Source: Nostoc sp. NIES-3756 (GTDB taxonomy: Bacteria > Cyanobacteriota > Cyanobacteriia > Cyanobacteriales > Nostocaceae). Taken from it: a stretch of DNA of 64,000 nucleotides. Below the pieces are notes generated by a model. It made no database searches and was not told where the DNA came from. It was given only the letters and a program-made list of their open reading frames with translations. Every line of letters starts with the position of its first letter. The first letter of the stretch is position 1. The DNA lies in the NCBI RefSeq assembly GCF_001548375.1, contig NZ_AP017295.1, positions 1,364,001-1,428,000 on the forward strand, given 5' to 3'. The translations under genes and the position numbers were made by a program. Shown piece by piece: positions 56,416 to 64,000 of this stretch.

Positions 56416-57564
56416 ATGCGTATAGCCTGGATTGGAAAAAAATCACCCTTTTGTGGCAACGTCACTTACAGCAGAGAAGTCACTAACGCCTTATTAGATA
56501 GAGGACATCAAGTAAGCTTCCTCCATTTTGCTCAAGAAGAACCTGAACCTGACAATTGGCCGAACTTCCAAGAAGTTCCCTTACCCTTCATTTACAAGTC
56601 GCAGGTTTATACAATTCCTACTTTCAAAGCGACTAAGGTTTTAACTGAGTCACTAAGGGAAATCAAACCAGATGTAGTCCATGCCTCGCTGACTTTATCC
56701 CCATTAGACTTTTTTCTACCAGAAATTTGTGACCAGTTAAATTTGCCTCTCATTGCTACATTTCACACCCCATTTGCTGGCAAGGGAGCAAAACTAATAT
56801 CAGGAACACAGCTTTTAGCCTATCAACTATACGCGCCTTTCTTGGATAACTATGATCGCGTCATTGTATTTTCCCAGATTCAACGCGAACTATTAGCCAG
56901 TATGGGTGTACGTGAGAAAAATATTGCTGTCATCCCCAATGGGGTAGATATTAGCAAATACTCTCCAGGGTCTTCTAATGTCAAAGCAGAATTTAAAGCT
57001 GAACGCTTGTTTGTTTACCAAGGAAGAATAGCCCCAGAGAAGAATGTAGAATCCCTATTAAGAGCTTGGAAGCAAGCGAATATGGATGCTGGCAGTAAGT
57101 TATTAATTGTTGGTGATGGGCCATTGAGAGCCACCCTAGAACCTTTTTATGGTTCTGAGTATGGCGTGATCTGGTTGGGATTTTTAGCTAGTGAAGAGCG
57201 CCGGATAGAGATTTTACAAGGTGCGGATGTATTTATTTTACCCTCTTTAGTTGAGGGTTTATCCTTATCTTTACTAGAGGCGATGGCTTGCGGACTCGCT
57301 TGTCTAGCAACTGATGTAGGTGCAGATGGAGAAGTTCTAGAGAAAGGCGCTGGAGTAGTAATGAATACTAAGACAGTGCGATCGCAACTACGCACCCTTT
57401 TACCGCTATTCCAAGACCATCCAGAGTTAACAACGGTGCTAGGGCAGAAAGCAAGAAAGCGGGTTTTAGAACGCTATACTCTCAGTAAGAATATTACTCA
57501 TTTGGAAGAACTGTATCAAGAAGTTTTAGCCCAGCAACCTGTAAAACTAACTTGGCGAGCTTAA
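56416..57564 (+). CDS. Family 4 glycosyltransferase
   Basis: The 382-residue GT-B protein opens RIAWIGKKSPFCGNVTYSREVTNALLDRGHQVSFLHF. The middle has KPDVVHASLTLSPLDFFLPEICDQLNLPLIATFHTPFAG and NIAVIPNGVDISKYSPG. The C half has FVYQGRIAPEKNVESLLRAW, LLIVGDGPLRATL and the EX7E-type EGLSLSLLEAMACGLACLATDVGADGEVL. It probably transfers a sugar to lipid or exopolysaccharide. The acceptor is unknown. It stands alone on the plus strand, convergent with the protease gene. Confidence 0.88.
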   Translation: MRIAWIGKKSPFCGNVTYSREVTNALLDRGHQVSFLHFAQEEPEPDNWPNFQEVPLPFIYKSQVYTIPTFKATKVLTESLREIKPDVVHASLTLSPLDFFLPEICDQLNLPLIATFHTPFAGKGAKLISGTQLLAYQLYAPFLDNYDRVIVFSQIQRELLASMGVREKNIAVIPNGVDISKYSPGSSNVKAEFKAERLFVYQGRIAPEKNVESLLRAWKQANMDAGSKLLIVGDGPLRATLEPFYGSEYGVIWLGFLASEERRIEILQGADVFILPSLVEGLSLSLLEAMACGLACLATDVGADGEVLEKGAGVVMNTKTVRSQLRTLLPLFQDHPELTTVLGQKARKRVLERYTLSKNITHLEELYQEVLAQQPVKLTWRA

Positions 57565-57626
57565 AAACTTTATTAGGAAACAGGTAACAGGGATGAGTCA
57601 GGCGAAATATTTGCCATAAAGGAGTA

Positions 57627-58376
57627 TCAAAGAGACCACCCTAATCTTGTCGGCTGTTCATAAACTCGCTTCAACGTATTCACATCTCTGGGAGAAATCG
57701 GAGGTGAGTTGCGGACTTGGGAAAAATATAAAGCATCAGTTTGTAGGGAACTATGACCCCAAATTCCTAAGGCGTGACCGAGTTCGTGGCGGGAAGCTGC
57801 AAGAAGATAATCGCCTGTCTGGGTAGGGCTTAATAAAATAGTGAAGCGGTGTAATAAAACATTATTACTGGTGTACAACACATAGCGAGTGAGGGCAGAA
57901 CGCGCACGCGGCATTCTATTTTCGCGGGAGAACTCCAGAGGCGGTGTTTTGCGTTCGATTATAATATCGGCAATTTCTGGCTGTTCTACAACTATTAAAG
58001 GTAAATAATTATTCCACTCCTGCACAGTCTGTAAAACACTATTAACCCATGTTTGCGCCTGTTGGTGGCTAATAGTTTGTGGTTGTTTGATATGAACTTT
58101 TACAGGAAATTGTGACCACACTAAATAACCTACTTCAGTTGTGGCAATTTGAGAAAAATAATCACCACTATTAGTTTGATCTTGCCATTGTGCAAGTATG
58201 GGCGGTAAAGGATGGGGTTTCGGTGCAGAAGTTGCTGTTAAAGCATGACTAAATTGCAGGTTAGTTAAAATAATTAGCAGCCCTGTACCTATAGCTAATG
58301 TCAGGACTGCTAGTAAACGTTTTGTGATGAAATTTTTTAGGGTATTAGGCTTTGGGTATTGAGTTTTATTCCCCAT
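57627..58376 (-). CDS. Matrixin-like zinc metalloprotease, membrane-anchored
   Basis: The 249-residue protein has one N-terminal hydrophobic helix (LLAVLTLAIGTGLLIILTNL) and a protease domain. The zinc motif is SRHELGHALGIWGHS, the metzincin HExxHxxGxxH form. The segment VKVHIKQPQTISHQQAQTWVNSVLQTVQEWNNYLPLI is typical of matrixin-like domains, and a C-terminal SPRDVNTLKRVYEQP follows. It would act in the periplasm or lumen. The start is 20 bases after the secG stop on the same strand, so it is probably co-transcribed with secG and gpmI. Confidence 0.85.
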   Translation of the reverse strand: MGNKTQYPKPNTLKNFITKRLLAVLTLAIGTGLLIILTNLQFSHALTATSAPKPHPLPPILAQWQDQTNSGDYFSQIATTEVGYLVWSQFPVKVHIKQPQTISHQQAQTWVNSVLQTVQEWNNYLPLIVVEQPEIADIIIERKTPPLEFSRENRMPRARSALTRYVLYTSNNVLLHRFTILLSPTQTGDYLLAASRHELGHALGIWGHSSLQTDALYFSQVRNSPPISPRDVNTLKRVYEQPTRLGWSL

Positions 58377-58396
58377 GTACCTATCTCCCTCACATA

Positions 58397-58630
58397 CTAC
58401 TTAGGTAGCCAGCCGGCGCTTAAAACTACTGTTAAACCCAGGAAAACTACTGTTAATGCCCAGGTAACACGGTTTAAAGTATTTTCGGCACTTTTGGTGC
58501 TACTGAATAGCTGGGCTTGTCCACCTATTGCCCCAATACCATCACCTTTGGGGCTATGAAGTAATACTAAAACTATCAGACCAACGGCGGAAAGCGCCCA
58601 AATAGCTTGCACGATATTAGTCACAGTCAT
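58397..58630 (-). CDS. secG: Preprotein translocase subunit SecG
   Basis: SecG assists SecYE in protein export and insertion into the thylakoid and cytoplasmic membranes. ATG 58630 gives 77 residues, the usual size, with two hydrophobic helices (IWALSAVGLIVLVLLHSPKGDGIGAIGGQAQLF and TWALTVVFLGLTVVLSAGW). The longer frame to 58678 lacks similarity. Its stop is 20 bases before the protease start, and gpmI lies 93 bases upstream. Confidence 0.93.
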   Translation of the reverse strand: MTVTNIVQAIWALSAVGLIVLVLLHSPKGDGIGAIGGQAQLFSSTKSAENTLNRVTWALTVVFLGLTVVLSAGWLPK

Positions 58631-58722
58631 GGTAGCAATCTCTTTTATAACAAGTTTGAAAACAGAAGGGTTTGCCAATGAGAAAACAGTTAACAGTTTG
58701 CTGTTAGCTGCTTTCTCTTAGT

Positions 58723-60324
58723 TTAATTCAGACCTACAGGTATACGAGTGCGGGGACGCTGCACGTTATATTCTGCTGGTTGGAGGAGCGATCGCCCTGT
58801 CATTTCTGGTGGTTGAGGCAGCTGTAAAATATCGAGAATCGTGGGTGCAATGTCGGCTAGTTTGCCATCGCTACGTAGTTCGACATCAGTACCATGCCCA
58901 GGTATTTTGACTCTTTCACCTTCCACTAAAATTAGAGGGACTGGGTTAGTTGTGTGAGCAGTCCAAGAATTACCTGCTTCATCTAGCATATACTCTGCGT
59001 TGCCGTGGTCGGCGGTAATAATTGCTGTACCGCCAGCTTTGCTCACACCTTCTAACAAGCGACCCAAACAAGTATCAACTGTTTCAATGGCTTGAATGGT
59101 GGGTTCTATTTGACCAGTATGCCCAACCATGTCTGGGTTAGCGTAGTTAATCACCACTAGAGAATATATTCCCTTTTGCATGGCGGCGATCGCAGTATCT
59201 GTCACAGCGACAGCTGACATGGCTGGGGCTTTGTCGTAAGTCGCTACCATCGGACTGCTGACAAGTTCCCTGTCTTCCCCAGCAAAGGGTTCCTCTAAGC
59301 CACCGTTAAAGAAATAGGTGACATGGGCATACTTTTCGGTTTCGGCGGTGCGAAACTGCTTTAAACCGTGATTGGCGATGACTTCACCCAGAATATTGCT
59401 TAGGTTCTGTGGCTCGAAGGCTACAGATACGGGCAAGTCAGAATCGTACTGTGTAAATGTAACAAAAGACAGGGGTTTAATTTGCTGTCTTTCAAAACCT
59501 GTAAAATTTGGACTAACAAAGGATTGGGTTAACTGTCTAGCACGGTCTGGACGGAAGTTAAAAAATATCACCCCGTCTCCTGGCTCGATAGTACCAGGAG
59601 CAATCCGAACTGGAGCGATAAATTCATCAGTCACCCCCTCAGCGTAGGATGTTTGCAAGACATCTACAGCTTTGCGTCCGTCTCCTGCACCAGCTTGCGT
59701 CATCACATCATAGGCGCGTTGTACCCGATCCCAACGGCGATCGCGATCCATTGCGTAGTAACGACCGCTCACGGTAACAATGCGTCCAATTCCTACATGA
59801 TTTATGTAGTCCTCTATGGCGCTGATTGCTTTTATACCATCTGTTGGTGCAGTATCACGACCATCAGTAATGGCATGAATACAAACTTCAGAAATTCGCT
59901 GATCTTTGGCTAAGTCAATTAGTCCGAATAGATGGGTGATATGCGAGTGTACACCCCCCTCAGAACAAAGCCCTACTAAATGTAGCTTGCCATTCCGACT
60001 GCGAACTTCCTGGCAAATTTTGACAAGAGCTGAGTTGCTGAGGATAGAACCATCCTCCACTGCATCGGAGATTCGTACCAATTCCTGTGGTACGACTCGC
60101 CCAGCACCAATGTTCAAATGACCAACTTCTGAGTTGCCCATTTGACCTTCTGGCAATCCTACGGCTTTCCCTGATGTGTGGATGAGGGTGTGCGGGTAAG
60201 CTGCCCATAAACTCTCCATCACTGGCGTTTTAGAAGCAGCAATAGCATTTCCTCGCGTCTCCTCGCAGTAGCCCCATCCGTCTAAAATGACTAGCACCAC
60301 AGGAGCAACAGGTGCTTTGGTCAT
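58723..60324 (-). CDS. gpmI: 2,3-bisphosphoglycerate-independent phosphoglycerate mutase
   Basis: GpmI interconverts 3- and 2-phosphoglycerate with Mn(II). The 533-residue protein opens VVLVILDGWGYCEETRGNAIAAS and has the catalytic serine region LPEGQMGNSEVGHLNIGAGR. The second domain has DGRDTAPTDG, FFNFRPDRARQL, NYANPDMVGHTG and TADHGNAEYMLDE, the alkaline-phosphatase-type metal sites. The tail (QRPRTRIPVGLN) is short and basic. It is the first gene of the gpmI-secG-protease run. Confidence 0.97.
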   Translation of the reverse strand: MTKAPVAPVVLVILDGWGYCEETRGNAIAASKTPVMESLWAAYPHTLIHTSGKAVGLPEGQMGNSEVGHLNIGAGRVVPQELVRISDAVEDGSILSNSALVKICQEVRSRNGKLHLVGLCSEGGVHSHITHLFGLIDLAKDQRISEVCIHAITDGRDTAPTDGIKAISAIEDYINHVGIGRIVTVSGRYYAMDRDRRWDRVQRAYDVMTQAGAGDGRKAVDVLQTSYAEGVTDEFIAPVRIAPGTIEPGDGVIFFNFRPDRARQLTQSFVSPNFTGFERQQIKPLSFVTFTQYDSDLPVSVAFEPQNLSNILGEVIANHGLKQFRTAETEKYAHVTYFFNGGLEEPFAGEDRELVSSPMVATYDKAPAMSAVAVTDTAIAAMQKGIYSLVVINYANPDMVGHTGQIEPTIQAIETVDTCLGRLLEGVSKAGGTAIITADHGNAEYMLDEAGNSWTAHTTNPVPLILVEGERVKIPGHGTDVELRSDGKLADIAPTILDILQLPQPPEMTGRSLLQPAEYNVQRPRTRIPVGLN

Positions 60325-60490
60325 AATAAAATTGCCCTTTACTTTTTGTAATACCCGAATGATACCACTGCTACTAGCCTCTGCAAGTGAATTTCTGCCT
60401 ATTAACTTCTTTTATGAGATAAATCTATTTTTTTTAGATTTTCTTTAACCTTAGTAATTGTTGAAAATATTTTGTGATAAGTGGGGATGG

Positions 60491-60554
60491 GTAATAGGTA
60501 ATAAGTAATTGGTAATTGAGAAGAAAGCTCACCTAATTACCCATTACCTATTAC
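60491..60554. repeat. Inverted repeat of GTAATAGGTAAT
   Basis: GTAATAGGTAAT (60491-60502) is exactly complementary to 60543-60554. Adjacent TAATTGGTAATT units extend the stem. It lies between gpmI and the ABC-F gene. Related inverted repeats occur at 42808-42861. Confidence 0.65.
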
Positions 60555-60570
60555 TAGTAATTTAGATGCT

Positions 60571-62265
60571 TTACTTCTTCTTTGCGGCAGTTTTAGCAGA
60601 TTTAGCCGCTTTTTTCGCTGCTTTTTCGGCTGCGATCGCCTCTAGTCTGGCGGCTTCTTTTTCCTCCGCAATTTTATCCAGATAATAGTGGTAATCACCT
60701 AGATATACACGGAACTCTCCATCCCGAATTTCAACAATTTTGTTGGCTACCTGGGAGATAAAATAACGGTCGTGAGAAACGACAATTGCCGTACCATCAT
60801 AATTTTGTAATGCTTCTTCGAGCATTTCTTTTGCTGGAATATCTAGGTGGTTAGTAGGCTCATCGAGAATGACTAAGTTAGCAGGACGCAAGAGCATTTT
60901 AGCTAATGCTAAACGCGCTTTTTCTCCTCCACTTAATGATTCAACTCGCTTAAATACGGTATCACCTGTAAATAAAAATTTACCTAAAAGTGTGCGGACT
61001 TCTTCGTTTTTCCAGTCAGGAACTTCATCATGAATAGTTTCCATGACGGTTTTTTTCAAGTCCAAAGCTTCAGCTTGATTCTGCTCGAAGTAACCAGGAA
61101 TAACACCGTGTTCCCCTATTGCAACGCTACCTTCGGTAGCTGGTTCTAAACCCATAATTATTCGCAATAGGGTTGATTTTCCTGCACCGTTGGGGCCTAA
61201 GAAAGCGATGCGATCGCCTCTTTCAATCAACAGATTTGCACCCAAGAACAAAATCTTGTCGTCGTAGATATGTGTTAAATCCTTGATTTTCACAACCTCG
61301 CGTCCACTACGGGGTGCGGGAGGAAAGCGGAAGTGCAAGGTTCTTACCCCAGCTACAGGCGCTTCGATACGTTCGATTTTATCTAGTTGCTTCTCGCGGC
61401 TTTTAGCTTGGGTACTGCGGGTAGCACTGGCGCGGAATCTATCAACAAAGGCTTGTTGTTTCTCAATTTCTTTTTGCTGACGTTCGTAAGCGCTTAATTG
61501 TGCTAACTGACTTTCAGCTTTTTGTTCTAGGTAGGCTGTGTAGTTACCCAGGTAAGTACTAGAAACACCGCGTTCAGTTTCCACAATTTGGGTGCAGAGG
61601 CGGTCAAGGAACTCCCGGTCATGGGAAACTATCACCATCGGGGTAGTCAGCTTTTTGAGGTAATTTTCTAACCACTCAATAGTTTCTAAGTCTAAGTGGT
61701 TAGTCGGTTCGTCCAGCAGTAGTATATCTGGCGCTTGCAGAAGAATCTTACCCAAACTCATCCGCATTTGCCAGCCACCAGAGAAAGCGCTGACGAGGCG
61801 ATCGCCATCTTCTTGCTCAAATCCCATTTCTGGGAGAATCTTCCCGATGCGTGCTTCTAAACCGTAGCCATCCAAAGCTTCAAACTGACGCTGCAAACGA
61901 TCCATTTTATGGATTAGCTCATCCAGTTCTTCTGGAGTCGCTGTTTGCATATCATGCTGCACTTGGGTTAAAGCTAATTGTACTTGGTTAGCTTCCTTGA
62001 ATACTGTCCAAAATTCTTCTCTGACGGTGCGGCTGGGGTCTACTTCAAACTCTTGGTTGAGGTAAGCTATGTGCAAACTAGCAGGGCGGATAATTTCCCC
62101 TGCTGTCGGTTCCATTTCCCCAGTAATGATTTTTAGCTGAGTTGATTTACCAGCACCGTTGACACCGACTAAACCAATGCGATCGCCTGGTTTTACTTCC
62201 CAGTTGATATCTTTTAGAACTTCGCCTGTAGGATAAATTTTACTAATATGTTCTAATCGCAGCAT
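60571..62265 (-). CDS. ABC-F family ATP-binding protein
   Basis: ABC-F proteins act on the ribosome and do not have membrane domains. The 564-residue protein has two nucleotide-binding domains. The first has GLVGVNGAGKSTQLK, AFSGGWQMRMSLGK and ILLLDEPTNHLDLETIEWLENYL. The second has AFLGPNGAGKSTLLRIIM, SLSGGEKARLALAKMLL and VILDEPTNHLDIPAKEML. A linker of basic and Gln-rich helices (QKEIEKQQAFVDRFRASATRSTQAKSREKQLDKIER) joins them. The C terminus is Lys/Ala-rich. It may be an EttA/YdiF-type translation factor; drug resistance is not implied. Confidence 0.92.
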   Translation of the reverse strand: MLRLEHISKIYPTGEVLKDINWEVKPGDRIGLVGVNGAGKSTQLKIITGEMEPTAGEIIRPASLHIAYLNQEFEVDPSRTVREEFWTVFKEANQVQLALTQVQHDMQTATPEELDELIHKMDRLQRQFEALDGYGLEARIGKILPEMGFEQEDGDRLVSAFSGGWQMRMSLGKILLQAPDILLLDEPTNHLDLETIEWLENYLKKLTTPMVIVSHDREFLDRLCTQIVETERGVSSTYLGNYTAYLEQKAESQLAQLSAYERQQKEIEKQQAFVDRFRASATRSTQAKSREKQLDKIERIEAPVAGVRTLHFRFPPAPRSGREVVKIKDLTHIYDDKILFLGANLLIERGDRIAFLGPNGAGKSTLLRIIMGLEPATEGSVAIGEHGVIPGYFEQNQAEALDLKKTVMETIHDEVPDWKNEEVRTLLGKFLFTGDTVFKRVESLSGGEKARLALAKMLLRPANLVILDEPTNHLDIPAKEMLEEALQNYDGTAIVVSHDRYFISQVANKIVEIRDGEFRVYLGDYHYYLDKIAEEKEAARLEAIAAEKAAKKAAKSAKTAAKKK

Positions 62266-62397
62266 CGAGTTTCTCTCAGGTAGAAATTATAGAGGGTTGC
62301 GGACGAAGTACCAACACAGCCAATATTAACAAAAATTAACCAATAATTTGTCTTAAGAAACTCTTGTTGGATAAAAGGAGAAACTTACCTTGCTTAA

Positions 62398-63846
62398 CCC
62401 TCTTCTGTCACTTTCCGTAGAGAGAAAATAGTAAACAAGTAAAATTATCCAGAAGCGTAAAAGGGTTTAAATTGATTCATTGCGTTAATTAAATGATTGA
62501 AACCTAGAAATAAATTGGAATTAGGAAAAATATTTATCCAGGGATAAACTAACCAAAATAGTAAAAGCGGTTGGACAATTAGACGAAAATTATTTAAAGT
62601 ATTCTTCCATCCACAACCATGATTCCATTGCTGATGATGAGAAAAATCGGCAGAGCTAGTTTGTTTTATCTGTGGTGTAATTTCACTCTTTTGAGTTAAA
62701 GCTAAAAAAGCTGGAGAATTTAAGCTAATCATGGTGTAAACACAGAAAATAATCTCCCACCATTTCTCAATATGTTGGAAATTAGTCAATCGATAATCTG
62801 TCCAGCCTAATTCTTGTTTACACTGCCGAAATCCATATTCTACCCATGTTCTTAATCCATATAGGTCGCCTAAAGTTTTCTTGAGATCCCCTTGAAGATT
62901 CGTCATGATAAATGTTGTAGAATTTTCCGGCATTGTTTCTGGGTCAGTAGTTATTTCCCAGTATGTTATGGCTCTTCTTTTACCATAAACTATCTCTCGA
63001 ATGTATCTAGTTTCAGATTTTTGATTACTAAATGTTCTCTCAAATTTGCACCACTTATTAGCTCTAACGCTCTGCGACGCTGGCAGCCAGACTCCATGAT
63101 TACTTCTAATTGCTACAACATAAGCTAATTCATATTCATTTAGTTTTTTAATGAATTCGCTACTTTCACCATACAAACTATCCGCTAGTACCAATTCAAT
63201 ATTAAATCCCTGATTAATTAATTCTGTAATAATTTCTGACGCTAATTCTATTTTGGTTTTATATTTATCTCCTTCTTTGAGCGTCCCCTTCGGTTTAAAT
63301 ACTTTGAAACATAATGGAAATGTTATATTGTCATAAACTCCATAGGCATTGACTGTCACTATTCCATTATCTACTTTTCCTACGCTTCCTAGATATTGTC
63401 TTGCTACATAATCTGTCTTTTTACCTTTTTTCCTATCTCCCGTTTCATCTATTACTACGGTTATCGCCTGACCATTTAATGCTCTCTTTAACTTCTTTAA
63501 TCTTCGGTTCTTTAATTTCTTTACTGACCAATCTGAATTAGCCATAAAATGATGTAATGATTGTGCCGAGTTTATACTTACTACTTTGGCTATTTCTGGT
63601 AGTGATTTTCTTTTTATTGGCGAAATTATCCCTAAATGCAAATATTTGAAGCATTCATAATTTCTTACTTCTTTAAACAGGTCTTTGTACTCTGCACAAT
63701 ATTCATCTACGAGCGCAACTGTTGGCTGGGCATCCCTTGGCAGATGTTTCAGGATTTGTAATTCTACATCCATTGCTCTACTTACCTTGTAGAGTTTTAT
63801 CTTTCCTTTCTTCTATTCATTATATCCGGAAAGTGACAGAAGAGGG
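62398..63846. mobile_element. IS701-type insertion sequence (1,449 bp) with TTAA target duplication
   Basis: The left end CCCTCTTCTGTCACTTTCCG (62398-62417) is exactly complementary to the right end (63827-63846). TTAA is present at 62394-62397 and 63847-63850. One transposase gene lies inside on the minus strand. The insertion point coincides with the TAA stop of the Rpn-type gene at the window edge, which the duplication preserves. Confidence 0.93.
62445..63773 (-). CDS. IS701 family transposase
   Basis: The 442-residue DDE transposase matches IS701-type enzymes: ALNGQAITVVIDETGDRKKGKKTDYVARQYLGSVGKVDNG (first catalytic Asp), IELVLADSLYGES (second Asp) and WVEYGFRQCKQELGWTDYRL (catalytic Glu). 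Amino-terminal and C-terminal helical parts flank the core. The gene is intact within a complete element, so transposition is probably recent and may still be active. Confidence 0.93.
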   Translation of the reverse strand: MDVELQILKHLPRDAQPTVALVDEYCAEYKDLFKEVRNYECFKYLHLGIISPIKRKSLPEIAKVVSINSAQSLHHFMANSDWSVKKLKNRRLKKLKRALNGQAITVVIDETGDRKKGKKTDYVARQYLGSVGKVDNGIVTVNAYGVYDNITFPLCFKVFKPKGTLKEGDKYKTKIELASEIITELINQGFNIELVLADSLYGESSEFIKKLNEYELAYVVAIRSNHGVWLPASQSVRANKWCKFERTFSNQKSETRYIREIVYGKRRAITYWEITTDPETMPENSTTFIMTNLQGDLKKTLGDLYGLRTWVEYGFRQCKQELGWTDYRLTNFQHIEKWWEIIFCVYTMISLNSPAFLALTQKSEITPQIKQTSSADFSHHQQWNHGCGWKNTLNNFRLIVQPLLLFWLVYPWINIFPNSNLFLGFNHLINAMNQFKPFYASG

Positions 63847-64000
63847 TTAATCCCCAGTTTGGGCGTTAGGAGACTGCTGTTGTGCAGCTTGTTGTACATC
63901 CTCAATACTTAAATTTAAAGCTTGTGCTACTTGTTCTATCGTCAAACCAGCAGCCAACATTGCTGGTACTGCTTTTAATTTACCGATTCTCTCTCCTTGT
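63847..64000 (-). CDS. Rpn family protein C-terminal part (partial, runs off the window)
   Basis: The last 50 codons read GERIGKLKAVPAMLAAGLTIEQVAQALNLSIEDVQQAAQQQ and end at the TAA within the TTAA target duplication. This is the usual C-terminal DUF4351/Rpn-type helix-turn-helix-like tail of cyanobacterial PD-(D/E)XK nucleases. Only the end is inside the window. The IS lies directly downstream but does not shorten the protein. Confidence 0.7.
   Translation of the reverse strand, partial: QGERIGKLKAVPAMLAAGLTIEQVAQALNLSIEDVQQAAQQQSPNAQTGD

Overview
The window looks like chromosome of a filamentous, heterocyst-forming cyanobacterium of the Nostoc/Anabaena group. The evidence is photosystem II genes psbD-psbC and photosystem I assembly gene ycf4, two tocopherol-pathway genes, very frequent GCGATCGC (HIP1) octamers, short tandem heptamer-type repeats between genes (AGTCCAT, GTTGACT and AATGACT units), and many families restricted to cyanobacteria (DUF2808, CGLD27/DUF1230, PCP_red). 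Most of the window is ordinary core chromosome, interrupted by two complete insertion sequences, a probable MITE and many dispersed palindromic repeats.

Layout. 0.4-5.5 kb: an iron-handling block with a two-domain multicopper oxidase, a helix-hairpin-helix lipoprotein, a ferritin-like protein and an FTR1 permease, followed on the other strand by a metal/cobalamin-type binding lipoprotein. 5.9-6.0 kb: a 154-bp MITE with a 7-bp target duplication. 6.1-11.1 kb (minus): a flavoprotein without its active-site residues, cobD-like and cbiA/cobB cobalamin genes, and the HU gene. 11.3-15.3 kb: a large secreted protein joining a glycoside-hydrolase-like domain to a pepsin-like domain, and a PhoD phosphatase. 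15.6-18.1 kb: moxR, an unlisted 52-residue membrane ORF and a DUF58 gene. 18.2-24.7 kb: small membrane or envelope genes, acetyl-CoA synthetase and glutamate dehydrogenase. 24.9-31.7 kb: a Rpn-type nuclease gene broken by a 14-bp duplication, a carotenoid oxygenase, a BT1 transporter, a ketoacyl synthase, a cyclophilin lipoprotein and ycf4.

32.2-34.6 kb: psbD and psbC overlap and end at a strong terminator. 34.8-37.2 kb: a TPR protein, homogentisate phytyltransferase and gamma-tocopherol methyltransferase. 37.4-39.6 kb: ktrB-ktrA potassium uptake. 39.6-45.4 kb: a TPR protein, queA, a conserved small protein, yraN and a WcaI-like glycosyltransferase. 46-49.6 kb: rsfS, CGLD27, asparaginase, initiator tRNA and a GTPase. 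49.7-52.7 kb: an accessory island with a solitary cytosine-C5 methyltransferase and an insertion sequence. 52.8-62.3 kb: deoC, recO, an MFS transporter, a glycosyltransferase, a matrixin-like protease, secG, gpmI and an ABC-F protein. 62.4-64 kb: an IS701-type element inserted at TTAA exactly over the stop codon of a second Rpn-type gene that runs off the window.

The most notable points are the oxidase/FTR1/ferritin-like iron cluster, the hydrolase-pepsin fusion, palindromic repeats inserted in frame into cobB and probably queA, and several mobile-element junctions that can be read to the base. No CRISPR array, rRNA or clear riboswitch was found.
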